Origin: Nostoc foliaceum FACHB-393
GTDB lineage: Bacteria > Cyanobacteriota > Cyanobacteriia > Cyanobacteriales > Nostocaceae
DNA: 64,000 nucleotides
Reading direction: 5' to 3'
Assembly: GCF_014698505.1 (NCBI RefSeq)
Contig: NZ_JACJTD010000002.1
Location: 62,001-126,000, forward strand
In this document: positions 7,600 through 15,837 of the stretch, in pieces
How positions within the stretch are numbered: position 1 is the stretch's first letter
How the letters are laid out: every line of letters starts with the position of its first letter
Notes under the pieces: generated by a model
What the model was told of the DNA's origin: nothing
What the model saw: only the letters and a program-made list of their open reading frames with translations
Databases searched by the model: none
Program-made: the position numbers and the translations under genes

Positions 7600-9723
7600 G
7601 TGCTAGACCGACCTGTATCTGAATTATCAAAGCCTCGCAGGCGCTTACCCGATCAGCGCTGGCAAATTTATCCACAAAAGCCAGAAATTTCCCAAAATCT
7701 GGCTGTTTTGACAAATATTTCACCGATTATCAGCCAGTTGTTGATTAATCGGGGTATGGAAACACCAGAACAGGTACAAGCATTTTTAAATCCAGAGTCT
7801 TTAGTTTTGCCTTCGCCGTTAGAAGATTTCCCGGATTTGGCGATTAGTTTGGAGTTGTTGCAAAATGCGATCGCTTCTCAAACAAAAATCGCTATTTGTG
7901 GTGACTACGATGCTGATGGAATGACCAGCACTGCTCTACTTTTGCGTAGTCTCCGCACTTTAGGCGCACAGGTAGATTATGCTATTCCCAGCCGGATGCA
8001 CGAAGGTTACGGTATTAATAAACGCATAGTTGAAGAATTCCACAGCGAAGGTGTAGGGCTAATTCTGACTGTAGATAATGGCATCTCTGCGTTTGAACCA
8101 GTTGCTAGAGCTAGAGAACTTGGTCTTGCAGTTATTATCACCGATCATCACGATATCCCCCAAAAATTACCGCCAGCTAACGCTATCCTCAACCCTAAAC
8201 TGATAGCTGAATCCTCACCTTATCGGGGTGTTGCTGGTGTTGGTGTCGCCTATATTTTGGCAGTCTCTCTAGCACAACAGCTAGGCGAAACTAAGGGCTT
8301 GATTCAGCCGATGCTAGCACTATTTACACTGGGAACGATCGCAGATTTAGCCCCCTTAACAGGCGTGAATCGCCGTTGGGTGAAACGCGGTTTACAGCAT
8401 TTACCCAAATCCAACTTAGCTGGAGTGCAGGCGTTGATTCAGGTAGGCGGCGTCCAGGCGAGGGGAGATGAGGGAGCAGGGGAGCAGGGGAGCAGGGGGG
8501 CAGAGGAGAAAATCCCCAATCCAAAATCCAAAATCCAAAATCCAAAATCGCTAAAGCCTGAAGATATCGGTTTTCGCCTAGGGCCACGAATTAATGCTAT
8601 TGGTCGAATTGGTAATCCCCAGACTGTGATTGAACTGCTGACTACAGATGATATGGGGGTGGCGCTGGAAAGAGCAATGCAGTGCGAACAAATAAATGCC
8701 AGTCGCCAGGAGATGTGTCAGCAAATTGAACAAGAAGCGATCGCTTATGTAGAAGCAGAATTTGTTGCATCTCTACAGCAAGACCGTGTATTAGTTGTTG
8801 TTCAACCCAATTGGCATCATGGTGTTATTGGGATTGTCGCCTCCCGCTTGGTTGAACGTTACGGCGTTCCCGTGTTCATCGGTACTTTTGAGGATGAGGG
8901 ACATATACGCGGTTCTGCACGATCAATTCCAGAGTTTAATGTGTTTGAAGCTTTGGAATATTCTCACGATTTACTCGGCAAATATGGCGGACACAAAGCA
9001 GCCGGGGGATTCTCTCTACCAGCAGAGAATTTAAAGATGGTGCGATCGCGTTTGATTGAGTTTGCTAACCAGTGTCTTGAACCGCAGCATCTCAAGCCTC
9101 TGCTCAAAATTGATGCCGAAGTTAACCTCAATCACATCAATCAGCAGCTTTATCAACAGCTTAATGCTCTACATCCCTGCGGTATGGACAACCCCGATCC
9201 AGTTTTCTGGACACCTAATGTTCAAGTGGTTGAGCAAAAAATCGTTGGGAAGGGTCACATTAAACTGACAATTGCTCAAACTATTGATAATCAAGAATAC
9301 AAAATTAAAGCGATCGCTTGGCGTTGGGGCGACTATTTCCGCTTACCGCCGCGAGTGGATGTCGCTTATAAACTACGAGAAAATTACTTTAACGGTAACA
9401 CTACTATCGAGTTAGAGTTAATAGGAGTCAGACTGCCAATTCAGCTTCAACAATTTTTTGCTGCACCACCTACCCCCTCAAGCACCACGTTTGAATACAA
9501 CCAGCGACAGTATACTTGTGGTTTCTATAAAAACGGTATTGAAGCAGAATTAAGAATTAAAAATTCTGAAGGCAAAGTTTTAGCCATGCAGCCAGGACAC
9601 ATAACCGGTTTACTAGGCACTAATCGCCAAAACGCCAAAGAAGTTGATATCTCTCAACCACAGTATGACACTATTATCCAAGCTGCCCTTCAGGCATTAT
9701 CAGTACTGAGTGCTGAGTTATGA
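7600..9723 (+). CDS. recJ: Single-stranded-DNA-specific exonuclease RecJ
   Basis: 707 residues from a GTG start at 7600. DHH-family motifs are all visible: CGDYDADGMTSTALLLRSL (motif I), LTVDNGISA (II), ITDHHDIPQ (III), and the DHHA1 block with GVIGIVASRLVERYG and GGHKAAGGFSLP. RecJ degrades single-stranded DNA 5' to 3' in recombination and mismatch repair. Oddity: about residues 286-316 are encoded by a low-complexity repeat (8459-8549) that interrupts the family sequence just before LKPEDIGFRLGPRINAIGR, making the protein longer than it would otherwise be without breaking the frame. It probably forms a surface loop. The C-terminal ~100 residues are a less conserved cyanobacterial extension. 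Confidence 0.95.
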   Translation: MLDRPVSELSKPRRRLPDQRWQIYPQKPEISQNLAVLTNISPIISQLLINRGMETPEQVQAFLNPESLVLPSPLEDFPDLAISLELLQNAIASQTKIAICGDYDADGMTSTALLLRSLRTLGAQVDYAIPSRMHEGYGINKRIVEEFHSEGVGLILTVDNGISAFEPVARARELGLAVIITDHHDIPQKLPPANAILNPKLIAESSPYRGVAGVGVAYILAVSLAQQLGETKGLIQPMLALFTLGTIADLAPLTGVNRRWVKRGLQHLPKSNLAGVQALIQVGGVQARGDEGAGEQGSRGAEEKIPNPKSKIQNPKSLKPEDIGFRLGPRINAIGRIGNPQTVIELLTTDDMGVALERAMQCEQINASRQEMCQQIEQEAIAYVEAEFVASLQQDRVLVVVQPNWHHGVIGIVASRLVERYGVPVFIGTFEDEGHIRGSARSIPEFNVFEALEYSHDLLGKYGGHKAAGGFSLPAENLKMVRSRLIEFANQCLEPQHLKPLLKIDAEVNLNHINQQLYQQLNALHPCGMDNPDPVFWTPNVQVVEQKIVGKGHIKLTIAQTIDNQEYKIKAIAWRWGDYFRLPPRVDVAYKLRENYFNGNTTIELELIGVRLPIQLQQFFAAPPTPSSTTFEYNQRQYTCGFYKNGIEAELRIKNSEGKVLAMQPGHITGLLGTNRQNAKEVDISQPQYDTIIQAALQALSVLSAEL
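8459..8549 (+). repeat. Repeat insertion in frame within recJ
   Basis: Purine-rich units (GGAGCAGG-like) followed by four tandem CCAAAAT heptads. It is translated as a stretch rich in Gly/Glu and then NPKSKIQNPKS. The same two-part module is found in smc at 53436-53527, where it encodes ENPKSKIQNPKS. The heptad units correspond to the short tandemly repeated repetitive (STRR) class known in heterocystous cyanobacteria. Confidence 0.85.
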
Positions 9724-9801
9724 GTTATGAGTTATGAATTCTTAATTAACTTCTCACTCCTAACTCTTAACTGTTAACTCCTTAGTCAGCACTCAGCACT
9801 C
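9724..9801. repeat. Heptanucleotide-type tandem repeats between recJ and psb30
   Basis: The convergent spacer starts with repeats of GAGTTAT directly after the recJ stop and continues with ACTCCTAACTC-like heptads and AGCACTC doublets. This is STRR-type sequence; similar tracts lie at 7577-7592, 22760-22830, 23745-23850 and 47319-47426. No hairpin with a T-run is obvious. Confidence 0.6.
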
Positions 9802-9933
9802 TTATAGGTTGCCGTTGCGAAATGCCAGCAAAAAGATTACCACTGGTCCAGCAATCACAATTAGCGCCACGGACAGCAATTGGAAAATAACTTCCCAATT
9901 GATACTGGTAAAAGCGTTAAACAAAGCGTCCAT
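9802..9933 (-). CDS. psb30: Photosystem II protein Psb30 (Ycf12)
   Basis: A 43-residue [18 protein letters not shown] then a single membrane helix [20 protein letters not shown] and AFRNGNL at the end. This matches the very conserved Ycf12/Psb30 sequence as I remember it. Psb30 is a one-helix subunit of photosystem II near cytochrome b559 and PsbJ in the thylakoid membrane, helping stability under high light. A strong Shine-Dalgarno (GGAGGAG on the minus strand, 9943-9950) precedes the ATG. It is convergent with recJ and is a single-gene unit. Confidence 0.93.
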   Translation of the reverse strand: MDALFNAFTSINWEVIFQLLSVALIVIAGPVVIFLLAFRNGNL

Positions 9934-10138
9934 TTTTTCTTTTCTCCTCCCAATTGTCTTAAAAAATTCAATAACTTAATTAGGAAACCCGAAATCGATC
10001 ATATCTGGCTATGGTCTGTTAGATTTAATTTACTTAACAAAATTATAAGAAAAGACATAAAAACGTAAAATAAGGGCATTGGGCATTGATTATTAATTAT
10101 TCTGCCCTTGCTCCATTGTCCCTAATCCCTAATTCAAA

Positions 10139-10489
10139 ATGGCAACTTGGCAATGTGTAAAGCAATGTGGAGCCTGCTGTAATCTTGATCCAGCAGAGCG
10201 TCCAGATTTAGATGAGTATCTCTCTCCACCAGAACTAGAACTCTATCTCAGCATGGTAGGCGAAGCGGGATGGTGCGTTAACTTCGACCATACCACGCGA
10301 GAATGCCGTATCTACTCAGATCGTCCTCGCTTCTGCCGTGTGGAATCAGAAGTGTTTCAAGATATGTATGGGGTTGAACCAGAAGAAATTAACGATTTTG
10401 CTATTGACTGCTGTCGCCAGCAAATAGAGGGAGTATATGGCGATCGCAGTCTGGAAATACTACGCTTCAATAAAGCTGTTGGGCTGTGA
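10139..10489 (+). CDS. YkgJ-family cysteine-cluster protein
   Basis: 116 residues with a conserved cysteine set: CVKQCGACCNL at the start, WCVNFDHTTRECRIYSDRPRFCRVE in the middle (blocks WCVNF, RECRIY, RFCRVE) and DCCRQQ near the end. This is the UPF0153/YkgJ pattern, proposed to bind zinc or an iron-sulfur cluster. Soluble, no signal peptide. Biochemical role is not established for the family. Single gene, 200 bases from psb30 (opposite strand) and 139 before the next gene. Confidence 0.85.
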   Translation: MATWQCVKQCGACCNLDPAERPDLDEYLSPPELELYLSMVGEAGWCVNFDHTTRECRIYSDRPRFCRVESEVFQDMYGVEPEEINDFAIDCCRQQIEGVYGDRSLEILRFNKAVGL

Positions 10490-10627
10490 GGAGTATGCAA
10501 GAACGCAAAGACACTCCATAATTTTTTTATCTCTATTTATATCTCTATTTATGTAGTTGCAATTTATTACAACAATCTGAGAATATGATAGAAATATGAA
10601 AGCAACTTACTAACAAAACTACTGCCT

Positions 10628-11059
10628 GTGAAACTTGACTCTGCACCTTTGGAGATTTCTGGCATATCTCAAACTGAGATCGAGCTAGAACTGAAAGATA
10701 GCAATGATTTGAACTTAACTCGTGCGATCGCCTTGCCAGTTCAGCCTGTAGTTGCCGATAGTCCTCAAAAGCAGCAATCAGCGTTAGTAGTTTTTGGTAC
10801 AACTTTTGTAACCGTTTTTCTAGCAGAAATTGGAGATAAAACTCAGCTATCCACCCTATTAATGAGTGCAGAATCTCATTCGCCGTGGGTGGTATTTATC
10901 GGATCTGCGGCTGCGCTAATAACCACCAGCTTATTAGGCGTGCTTTTAGGTAGTTGGATAGCCACCCGACTCAGCCCAAAAACTGTAGAAAAATCAGCAG
11001 GTGTGATGTTGTTAATGATTTCCCTAATGCTGTTTTGGGATGTATTTATTGGTCATTAG
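10628..11059 (+). CDS. Half-size TMEM165/GDT1 family cation exporter, first subunit
   Basis: 143 residues from GTG 10628. After a hydrophilic stretch of about 50 residues come three membrane helices, the first with the family motif E-x-G-D-K-T (AEIGDKTQLSTLL). UPF0016/GDT1 proteins export Mn2+ or Ca2+ in exchange for protons and normally have two such motifs in about 200 residues; here each of two adjacent genes carries one. The pair therefore probably assembles into one heterodimeric transporter, like the hemi manganese exchangers described for Anabaena (from memory). The second half starts 40 bases downstream. Confidence 0.85.
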   Translation: MKLDSAPLEISGISQTEIELELKDSNDLNLTRAIALPVQPVVADSPQKQQSALVVFGTTFVTVFLAEIGDKTQLSTLLMSAESHSPWVVFIGSAAALITTSLLGVLLGSWIATRLSPKTVEKSAGVMLLMISLMLFWDVFIGH

Positions 11060-11099
11060 TCATTAGAAAAACTCCCCATTTCCCGCTCCCCTTAAACAT

Positions 11100-11402
11100 A
11101 TGGATTGGCATCTCTTAGGACTGAGCTTTATTACAGTTTTTTTATCAGAATTAGGTGACAAAAGTCAGCTAGCAGCGATCGCACTCTCAGGGCGTTGTAA
11201 TTCTCCGCGTGCAGTATTTTTTGGTGCAGCAGGCGCATTGCTGTTGACAAGCCTATTGGGATCATTAGCAGGGGGGGCAGTAGCCGAATTATTACCTACA
11301 CGCTTGTTAAAAGCGATCGCTGCTATAGGATTTGCCATCCTCGCTGCACGCCTGCTGTTATTTAACAATGAACCATCGACGGATTCTGAACAAACACCTT
11401 AA
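11100..11402 (+). CDS. Half-size TMEM165/GDT1 family cation exporter, second subunit
   Basis: 100 residues, three membrane helices. Motif SELGDKSQLAAIALSG is the second E-x-G-D-K-[ST] element of the family. The protein lacks the hydrophilic N-terminal extension of its upstream partner and ends in a short polar tail. Likely co-transcribed with the preceding gene (40-base gap) and its obligate partner in an inverted-topology dimer. Substrate, probably Mn2+ in a photosynthetic organism, is inferred from the family. Confidence 0.85.
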   Translation: MDWHLLGLSFITVFLSELGDKSQLAAIALSGRCNSPRAVFFGAAGALLLTSLLGSLAGGAVAELLPTRLLKAIAAIGFAILAARLLLFNNEPSTDSEQTP

Positions 11403-11542
11403 AGAAGAATTCACAATTCAGAATCCAGGAATCAGAATTACTCTTCGTGTGGGATTGGAACCTGCCAAGGTTTTAAACCAATATCATAAACATTAGACTC
11501 GAATTCATACTGAACTCTGGCTCCTGAGTTCGGAATTCTTCT

Positions 11543-12469
11543 TTACAAGGGTTCCCAACCTGTTCCTTTGTAGCCATACTGAAAAATTTCTGGATGCAAA
11601 ATTTCTGCCAAAATTTCTAAAGAATCTACCAGTCGAGGCCCTGGGCGATTGAAGAAAGAATTGCCATCAGTGATGTAAACCCTACCAGCTTGGGTAGCGT
11701 GCAGTTTTTCCCACTCTGAACGTTGAGTTAACAAATTGGCTTCTTGGCGAGTGCGATTTAAATCAAAGCCACAGGGCATAAAAACAATTACATCTGGATC
11801 GGTTGTTAATAGTGTTTCCCACGGCAAGATGGGAGAAGGCTGACCTGTAGCGCAAAATAAGGACTGTCCTCCTGCTAAATTGACTAATTCAGGAATCCAA
11901 TTGGCGGCTACCATCATAGGATCAGTCCACTCAATACAGGCGACAGTAGGCTGTTCATTTAAAGAAAGCCCCTGGATTCTTTGCTGACAAATTTTGACGC
12001 GAGCTTCTAAATTTTCTATGACTTTTACCGAGTCTACGCCAAAGGTGTTGCCGACTCGCTCAATGTCAGCCCAAATATCCTGGAGAATATTGGGTTGTAA
12101 AGAAATAATCTGGGGTTTACTGTTAATGAGTGTGGCAACTGCCTTTTCAACATCGTGTAAGCTGACAGCACAAACATCACACTGGTCTTGAGTGAGAATG
12201 TGAGTAGGCTGCAATTGCTCTAAAACATCTGTTTTGATTTGATAAATACTGAGAGCAGATTGCAATAAATTGTTCACTTCATCATGAATTTGGCTGCTGG
12301 AGGCATTGGAGTTTAAGCGTGCTTCGGTACAAATGGGGCGATCTTGGATTTCTGGAGGGTAATCGCATTCGTGCGATCGCCCTACAATGGCATTAACCAA
12401 CCCTAGTGTCGCTAAAATCTCTGTTCCACCGGGAATCAGAGAAACAATTCTTACATTACTATCCGTCAT
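11543..12469 (-). CDS. BtuF-like cobalamin/corrinoid-binding protein without signal peptide
   Basis: 308 residues. RIVSLIPGGTEILATLGL and VGRSHECDYPPE are the N-lobe blocks of helical-backbone-helix (BtuF/class III) metal and corrinoid binding proteins; DVIVFMPCGFDLNR and the PGPRLVDSLEILAEILHP end belong to the C-lobe. Unlike transporter-associated BtuF, no signal peptide or lipobox precedes RIVSLIPG, so the protein should be cytoplasmic; such cytosolic versions are common in cyanobacteria and are generally annotated as cobalamin-binding. No transporter genes adjoin. The DQCDVCAVS segment offers extra Cys ligands. Role is inferred. Confidence 0.75.
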   Translation of the reverse strand: MTDSNVRIVSLIPGGTEILATLGLVNAIVGRSHECDYPPEIQDRPICTEARLNSNASSSQIHDEVNNLLQSALSIYQIKTDVLEQLQPTHILTQDQCDVCAVSLHDVEKAVATLINSKPQIISLQPNILQDIWADIERVGNTFGVDSVKVIENLEARVKICQQRIQGLSLNEQPTVACIEWTDPMMVAANWIPELVNLAGGQSLFCATGQPSPILPWETLLTTDPDVIVFMPCGFDLNRTRQEANLLTQRSEWEKLHATQAGRVYITDGNSFFNRPGPRLVDSLEILAEILHPEIFQYGYKGTGWEPL

Positions 12470-12769
12470 TGCTCCACCTCCACAAAAGCTGGCATTACCT
12501 TAATTCTCGCAAAATTTTAGTCATTAGGTATCTTTCTCTAGGAGAATCAAGGGTGTTTTGGTAGTCATCCTGATTAGCTGTGAGGTTGCTCTAAAACTTG
12601 AGACTTAAGCCTCAAGTCTAACCATCCATGATTTTGTGCAGTTTCACAAAGAATTGTTATCAGTACTAAGCAACAAATTAACTTACAGCGACTTTTAGGT
12701 AATTGAACTACATCACTCCCTACTCGCCAGACCCAAATTCAAAATACTATACTACTTGTAGTTCTTGGT
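12470..12769. other. Intergenic stretch upstream of the decayed kinase region
   Basis: Mostly AT-rich. It holds an imperfect inverted repeat around AAACTTGAGACTTAAGCCTCAAG (arms CTTGAG/CTCAAG near 12596-12617). I see no ORF and no clear promoter. The region may hold still more decayed parts of the kinase gene, but I could not read them. Confidence 0.4.
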
Positions 12770-13016
12770 GGAATTACTTAATGGTGAAATTATTCAAAAT
12801 GCTAATTATACCCTGGCAAAAATCACTGGCATGATGTAACAGAAGTAATGAGCAAAATCTAGTTTAGAACTCGTTATCCAGAATCATAAGATTTGGTGAG
12901 AAAAAATATACTTTCCGGTTATGAAAAACCCTATTAAGTAACTGTAGTTATACAAAGACGGTTCTAATTTTTTTGTAGAACTGCAAGACAAAATTATTTC
13001 TTCTTGAGGGCAACTA
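12770..13016 (+). pseudogene. Decayed PAS domain, former N-terminal part of the downstream kinase
   Basis: Three-frame reading recovers PAS-like segments in order: ELLNGEIIQNANYTLAKITG, then after a frame change DVTEVM, RYPES and DLVRKNILSGYEKPY, VTVVI, then after another frame change KDGSNFFVELQDKIISS, leading straight into the kinase's first residues MQVVSARNITEHKQAQ. This is the usual PAS ending. At least four stop codons (TAG, TAA, TAA, TGA) and two frame shifts break it. The downstream ORF now begins at the last Met of the PAS tail. Confidence 0.8.
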
Positions 13017-15233
13017 ATGCAGGTGGTGTCAGCTAGAAATATTACAGAGCACAAGCAGGCCCAAGAGGCTTTACAAATCAGAGAAAATAGTCGGCGAAAG
13101 CAAAGCCAGACGCTCGTACAGCTGGCAAGGAGTAAAACATTTCAGCTAGGTAATCTTAATGCAGTATTAAGAGAAATTACAGAAACTGCTGCTCGGACAC
13201 TTTTAGTGAAGCGAGTAGGGGTGTGGCTATATAATGAAGGGCGTTCAAAAATTGAATGCATCGATTTATATGATGTAAACACCAAGGAGCATAGCTTTGG
13301 TAACTCGCTTTCACAAAAAAATTATCCAGCTTATTTCCAGGCTTTAGAAGAGGAACGTACCATTGCCGCAGATGATGCCAGAAACGATACAAGAACCCAA
13401 GAATTATCCGAGTCTTATCTTTCTGTTTTGGGCATCACATCCCTGCTAGATGCACCGATTTGGTTAGAGGGTCGTTTAGTAGGTGTAGTCTGTCACGAAC
13501 ATATAGGCGAAGGTCGCCAATGGACTTTGGAAGAAGAAACTTTTGCTGGCTCGATTGCAGATTTCGTGACCCTGGCTATAGAAGCGAGCGAGCGAAACGT
13601 TGTACAGGAAGCACTGCGACACAGTGAGGCGCAATTCCGAGCGATTTTTGAGCGTTCTTCTATTGGCATTGGACTTATAGATATGAAAGCGCAGATAGTC
13701 GATACCAATCCGGCACTGTGTGAGATTTTAGGATATAGCCGAGAATATCTATCCGGCAAGCGCTTTACAGATTATATTTCCACACAAAAGGGGGATTCAA
13801 AACTTTACAAACAACTGGTGTCAGGAATTCGCACAAACTCAGGGAAAACTTTAAGCTTTGGCTTCCAACCCTCTGAACTTCAAAAGCAGCTTGGCGATAA
13901 ACATCGCATTGAGATGGAAAGACGCTGCCTGCATCAAAATGGTAGCTTAGTTTGGACTCATATTTCTGTTTCTGTTATACCAGACACCAATGGTGAACCT
14001 GAGTTTTTTCTAGCAATGATTGAGGATATTACTGAACGCAAGGAAACAGAATTGAAACTGCGTGCTTCTCAAGAAGCAGCAGAAGCTGCTAGTCGGGCAA
14101 AAAGTGAATTTTTAGCAACCATGAGCCATGAGTTGCGAACGCCTCTCAATGCGATTATGGGCTTGTCAGAGTTGTTGCAACAAGAAATAGTCGGTTCTCT
14201 GAATGAAAAACAGAACGAATATGTAAGTTGTATATATAGTAGTGGTGAACATCTGCTGGCACTGATTAACGATATCCTTGACTTATCTAAGGTAGAAGCA
14301 GGCAAAGAGGAACTGTTACTCTCACCTTTACCAGTATCAGATTTATGTAATTATGCCATGTGGACAGTGCGCGATCGCGCCTTAGAAAAAGGATTGGAAC
14401 TCACCTGTAAAATTGATCTAGAAGAGGATATTTGTATTGCTGATGAGCGGCGCATTAAGCAAATGCTACTCAACCTGCTCACTAATGCTATTAAATTCAC
14501 CCCGGCCGGTCAGGTATCGCTGGTAGTGAAAAAAGTACCGCAAGGAACTACGTTTACAGTTTCAGATACTGGAATTGGTATAGACTCAAGTCAGTTTCAA
14601 TTTTTATTTGAACCGTTTAAACAGCTTGACAGTCAGTTAAATCGGCAGTATGAAGGCACAGGTTTGGGTTTGGCTTTAACGCGCAAATTAGCGCGTTTGC
14701 ATGGTGGAGATGTGACGGTTACATCGACTTTGGGAGAAGGGAGTCAGTTCACTCTGTTTTTACCAAATCCAGTGTTTTCCCCAACAGAAGAGGATGAAGG
14801 AGTTGAGGAAGACAAGGGAGAAAATTTTACTTTATCCTCCTTGTCCTCCTCCCCAGCCATCCCCAAAAATAAAACTATTTTGCTTGTGGAGAAAGAAGAA
14901 AAAACTGCCACTGTGTTGCAAGATTATCTCCACACAATTGGCTACAAAGTTAAGTGGATAGATAATGAAAAAGAATTTTTGAACCAAGTGCAAAATTTCC
15001 AACCAGATTTAGTTTTTTTTGATTTCCAGTTAATCAGTGATGTTAGTATCTTAAATTTGTTAAATATCATTAGACAAGATCCCGCGTGGGAAAATACGCC
15101 GATTGTAATGATGACCTTTAGCGAACCTTTAGAAGAGGAAATGACTATGATGCAAGGTAGTGCTAATGACTATCTAGTTAAGCCAATTCGGACAGTCCAG
15201 CTAGAATCATTATTGATGCGATACTTGAGCTAA
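13017..15233 (+). CDS. Hybrid sensor histidine kinase (GAF-PAS-HisKA-HATPase-REC)
   Basis: 738 residues from ATG 13017. Order: a PAS tail (1-20), GAF (about 35-190), PAS/PAC (200-345), HisKA with FLATMSHELRTPLNAIMG (H371), HATPase with N box LLNLLTNAIKF (484-494), DTGIGI and GTGLGLALTR, an acidic low-complexity linker (587-618), and a receiver domain (619-738) with phospho-acceptor D669 in LVFFDF and K722 in LVKPI. The usual acidic pair of the receiver is replaced by E625/E627 in VEKEE, so metal binding may be altered. No membrane segment; cytoplasmic. The N-terminal PAS of the ancestral protein survives only as a pseudogene remnant upstream. The signal is unknown. Confidence 0.9.
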   Translation: MQVVSARNITEHKQAQEALQIRENSRRKQSQTLVQLARSKTFQLGNLNAVLREITETAARTLLVKRVGVWLYNEGRSKIECIDLYDVNTKEHSFGNSLSQKNYPAYFQALEEERTIAADDARNDTRTQELSESYLSVLGITSLLDAPIWLEGRLVGVVCHEHIGEGRQWTLEEETFAGSIADFVTLAIEASERNVVQEALRHSEAQFRAIFERSSIGIGLIDMKAQIVDTNPALCEILGYSREYLSGKRFTDYISTQKGDSKLYKQLVSGIRTNSGKTLSFGFQPSELQKQLGDKHRIEMERRCLHQNGSLVWTHISVSVIPDTNGEPEFFLAMIEDITERKETELKLRASQEAAEAASRAKSEFLATMSHELRTPLNAIMGLSELLQQEIVGSLNEKQNEYVSCIYSSGEHLLALINDILDLSKVEAGKEELLLSPLPVSDLCNYAMWTVRDRALEKGLELTCKIDLEEDICIADERRIKQMLLNLLTNAIKFTPAGQVSLVVKKVPQGTTFTVSDTGIGIDSSQFQFLFEPFKQLDSQLNRQYEGTGLGLALTRKLARLHGGDVTVTSTLGEGSQFTLFLPNPVFSPTEEDEGVEEDKGENFTLSSLSSSPAIPKNKTILLVEKEEKTATVLQDYLHTIGYKVKWIDNEKEFLNQVQNFQPDLVFFDFQLISDVSILNLLNIIRQDPAWENTPIVMMTFSEPLEEEMTMMQGSANDYLVKPIRTVQLESLLMRYLS

Positions 15234-15249
15234 TTATAATAGGAAAAGC

Positions 15250-15302
15250 GAGGTTTTTGGATTGAGGAGTAATGTAGTTAAATTCATTGAAAACCTCTTT
15301 AA
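15250..15302. terminator. Possible terminator between convergent kinase and GNAT genes
   Basis: GAGGTTTT (15250-15257) pairs with AAAACCTC (15290-15297), with a smaller inner pairing AATG/CATT, and TTTAATT follows on the plus strand. The loop is long and the stem AT-rich, so this is a weak call. Confidence 0.3.
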
Positions 15303-15312
15303 TTATGACTGA

Positions 15313-15774
15313 TTAAAAAAATATTTTATTTATTCGGACTGTGAGTTTTTTTCTCATTGTCACATGGTGAATACTAGCTTCTTCAAATATTTCTCCTTCT
15401 TCTACAAAATCCAATTTTTTGTACAAATTTTTTACATATTCTTGGGCGTGAATCACAACTTCTGGAATATTTTTGTTAGCTATTACCTGTAATGCATGTT
15501 CCATAATTTTTGTACCAATACCCTGCCCTCTAGCTGTAGATAACACAGCAAGCCTTTCTATCTTGGCAGTTTTATCATCCAAATATCTAATTCTGGCAGT
15601 ACCAATAGCTTCCTTATCTAAATAAGCAATCAAATGCTCAGATATTTGATCTTTACCGTCAAATTCTAAAGCCGGAGCTACCTTTTGTTCTTCCTGAAAA
15701 ACTGCTCGCCTAATTGCTTGAATTGCGGGAAATTCTTCAGGTAATTCAGCAACTTTTATAACTAAATTACTCAT
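15313..15774 (-). CDS. GNAT family N-acetyltransferase (ElaA-like)
   Basis: 153 residues from ATG 15774 (a TTG 21 bases upstream is the longer option). The acetyl-CoA-binding block IERLAVLSTARGQGIGTKIMEHAL has the R/Q-x-x-G-x-G/A signature. The order AIRRAVFQEEQKVAPALEFDGKD followed by ARIRYLD resembles the ElaA/YjcF branch. Substrate is not predictable. Convergent with the kinase; 63 bases downstream of putA on the same strand, so it may share its transcript. Confidence 0.85.
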   Translation of the reverse strand: MSNLVIKVAELPEEFPAIQAIRRAVFQEEQKVAPALEFDGKDQISEHLIAYLDKEAIGTARIRYLDDKTAKIERLAVLSTARGQGIGTKIMEHALQVIANKNIPEVVIHAQEYVKNLYKKLDFVEEGEIFEEASIHHVTMRKKLTVRINKIFF

Positions 15775-15837
15775 CAAACTCTTTCTGCGGTTCAATCATC
15801 AAATAAGTAGGGCATATGCCCTACTTATTCTTGTAGT

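Noticed and set aside
9880..10068. 62-residue plus-strand ORF near psb30
   Set aside because: Overlaps psb30 on the other strand and shows no protein-like pattern.
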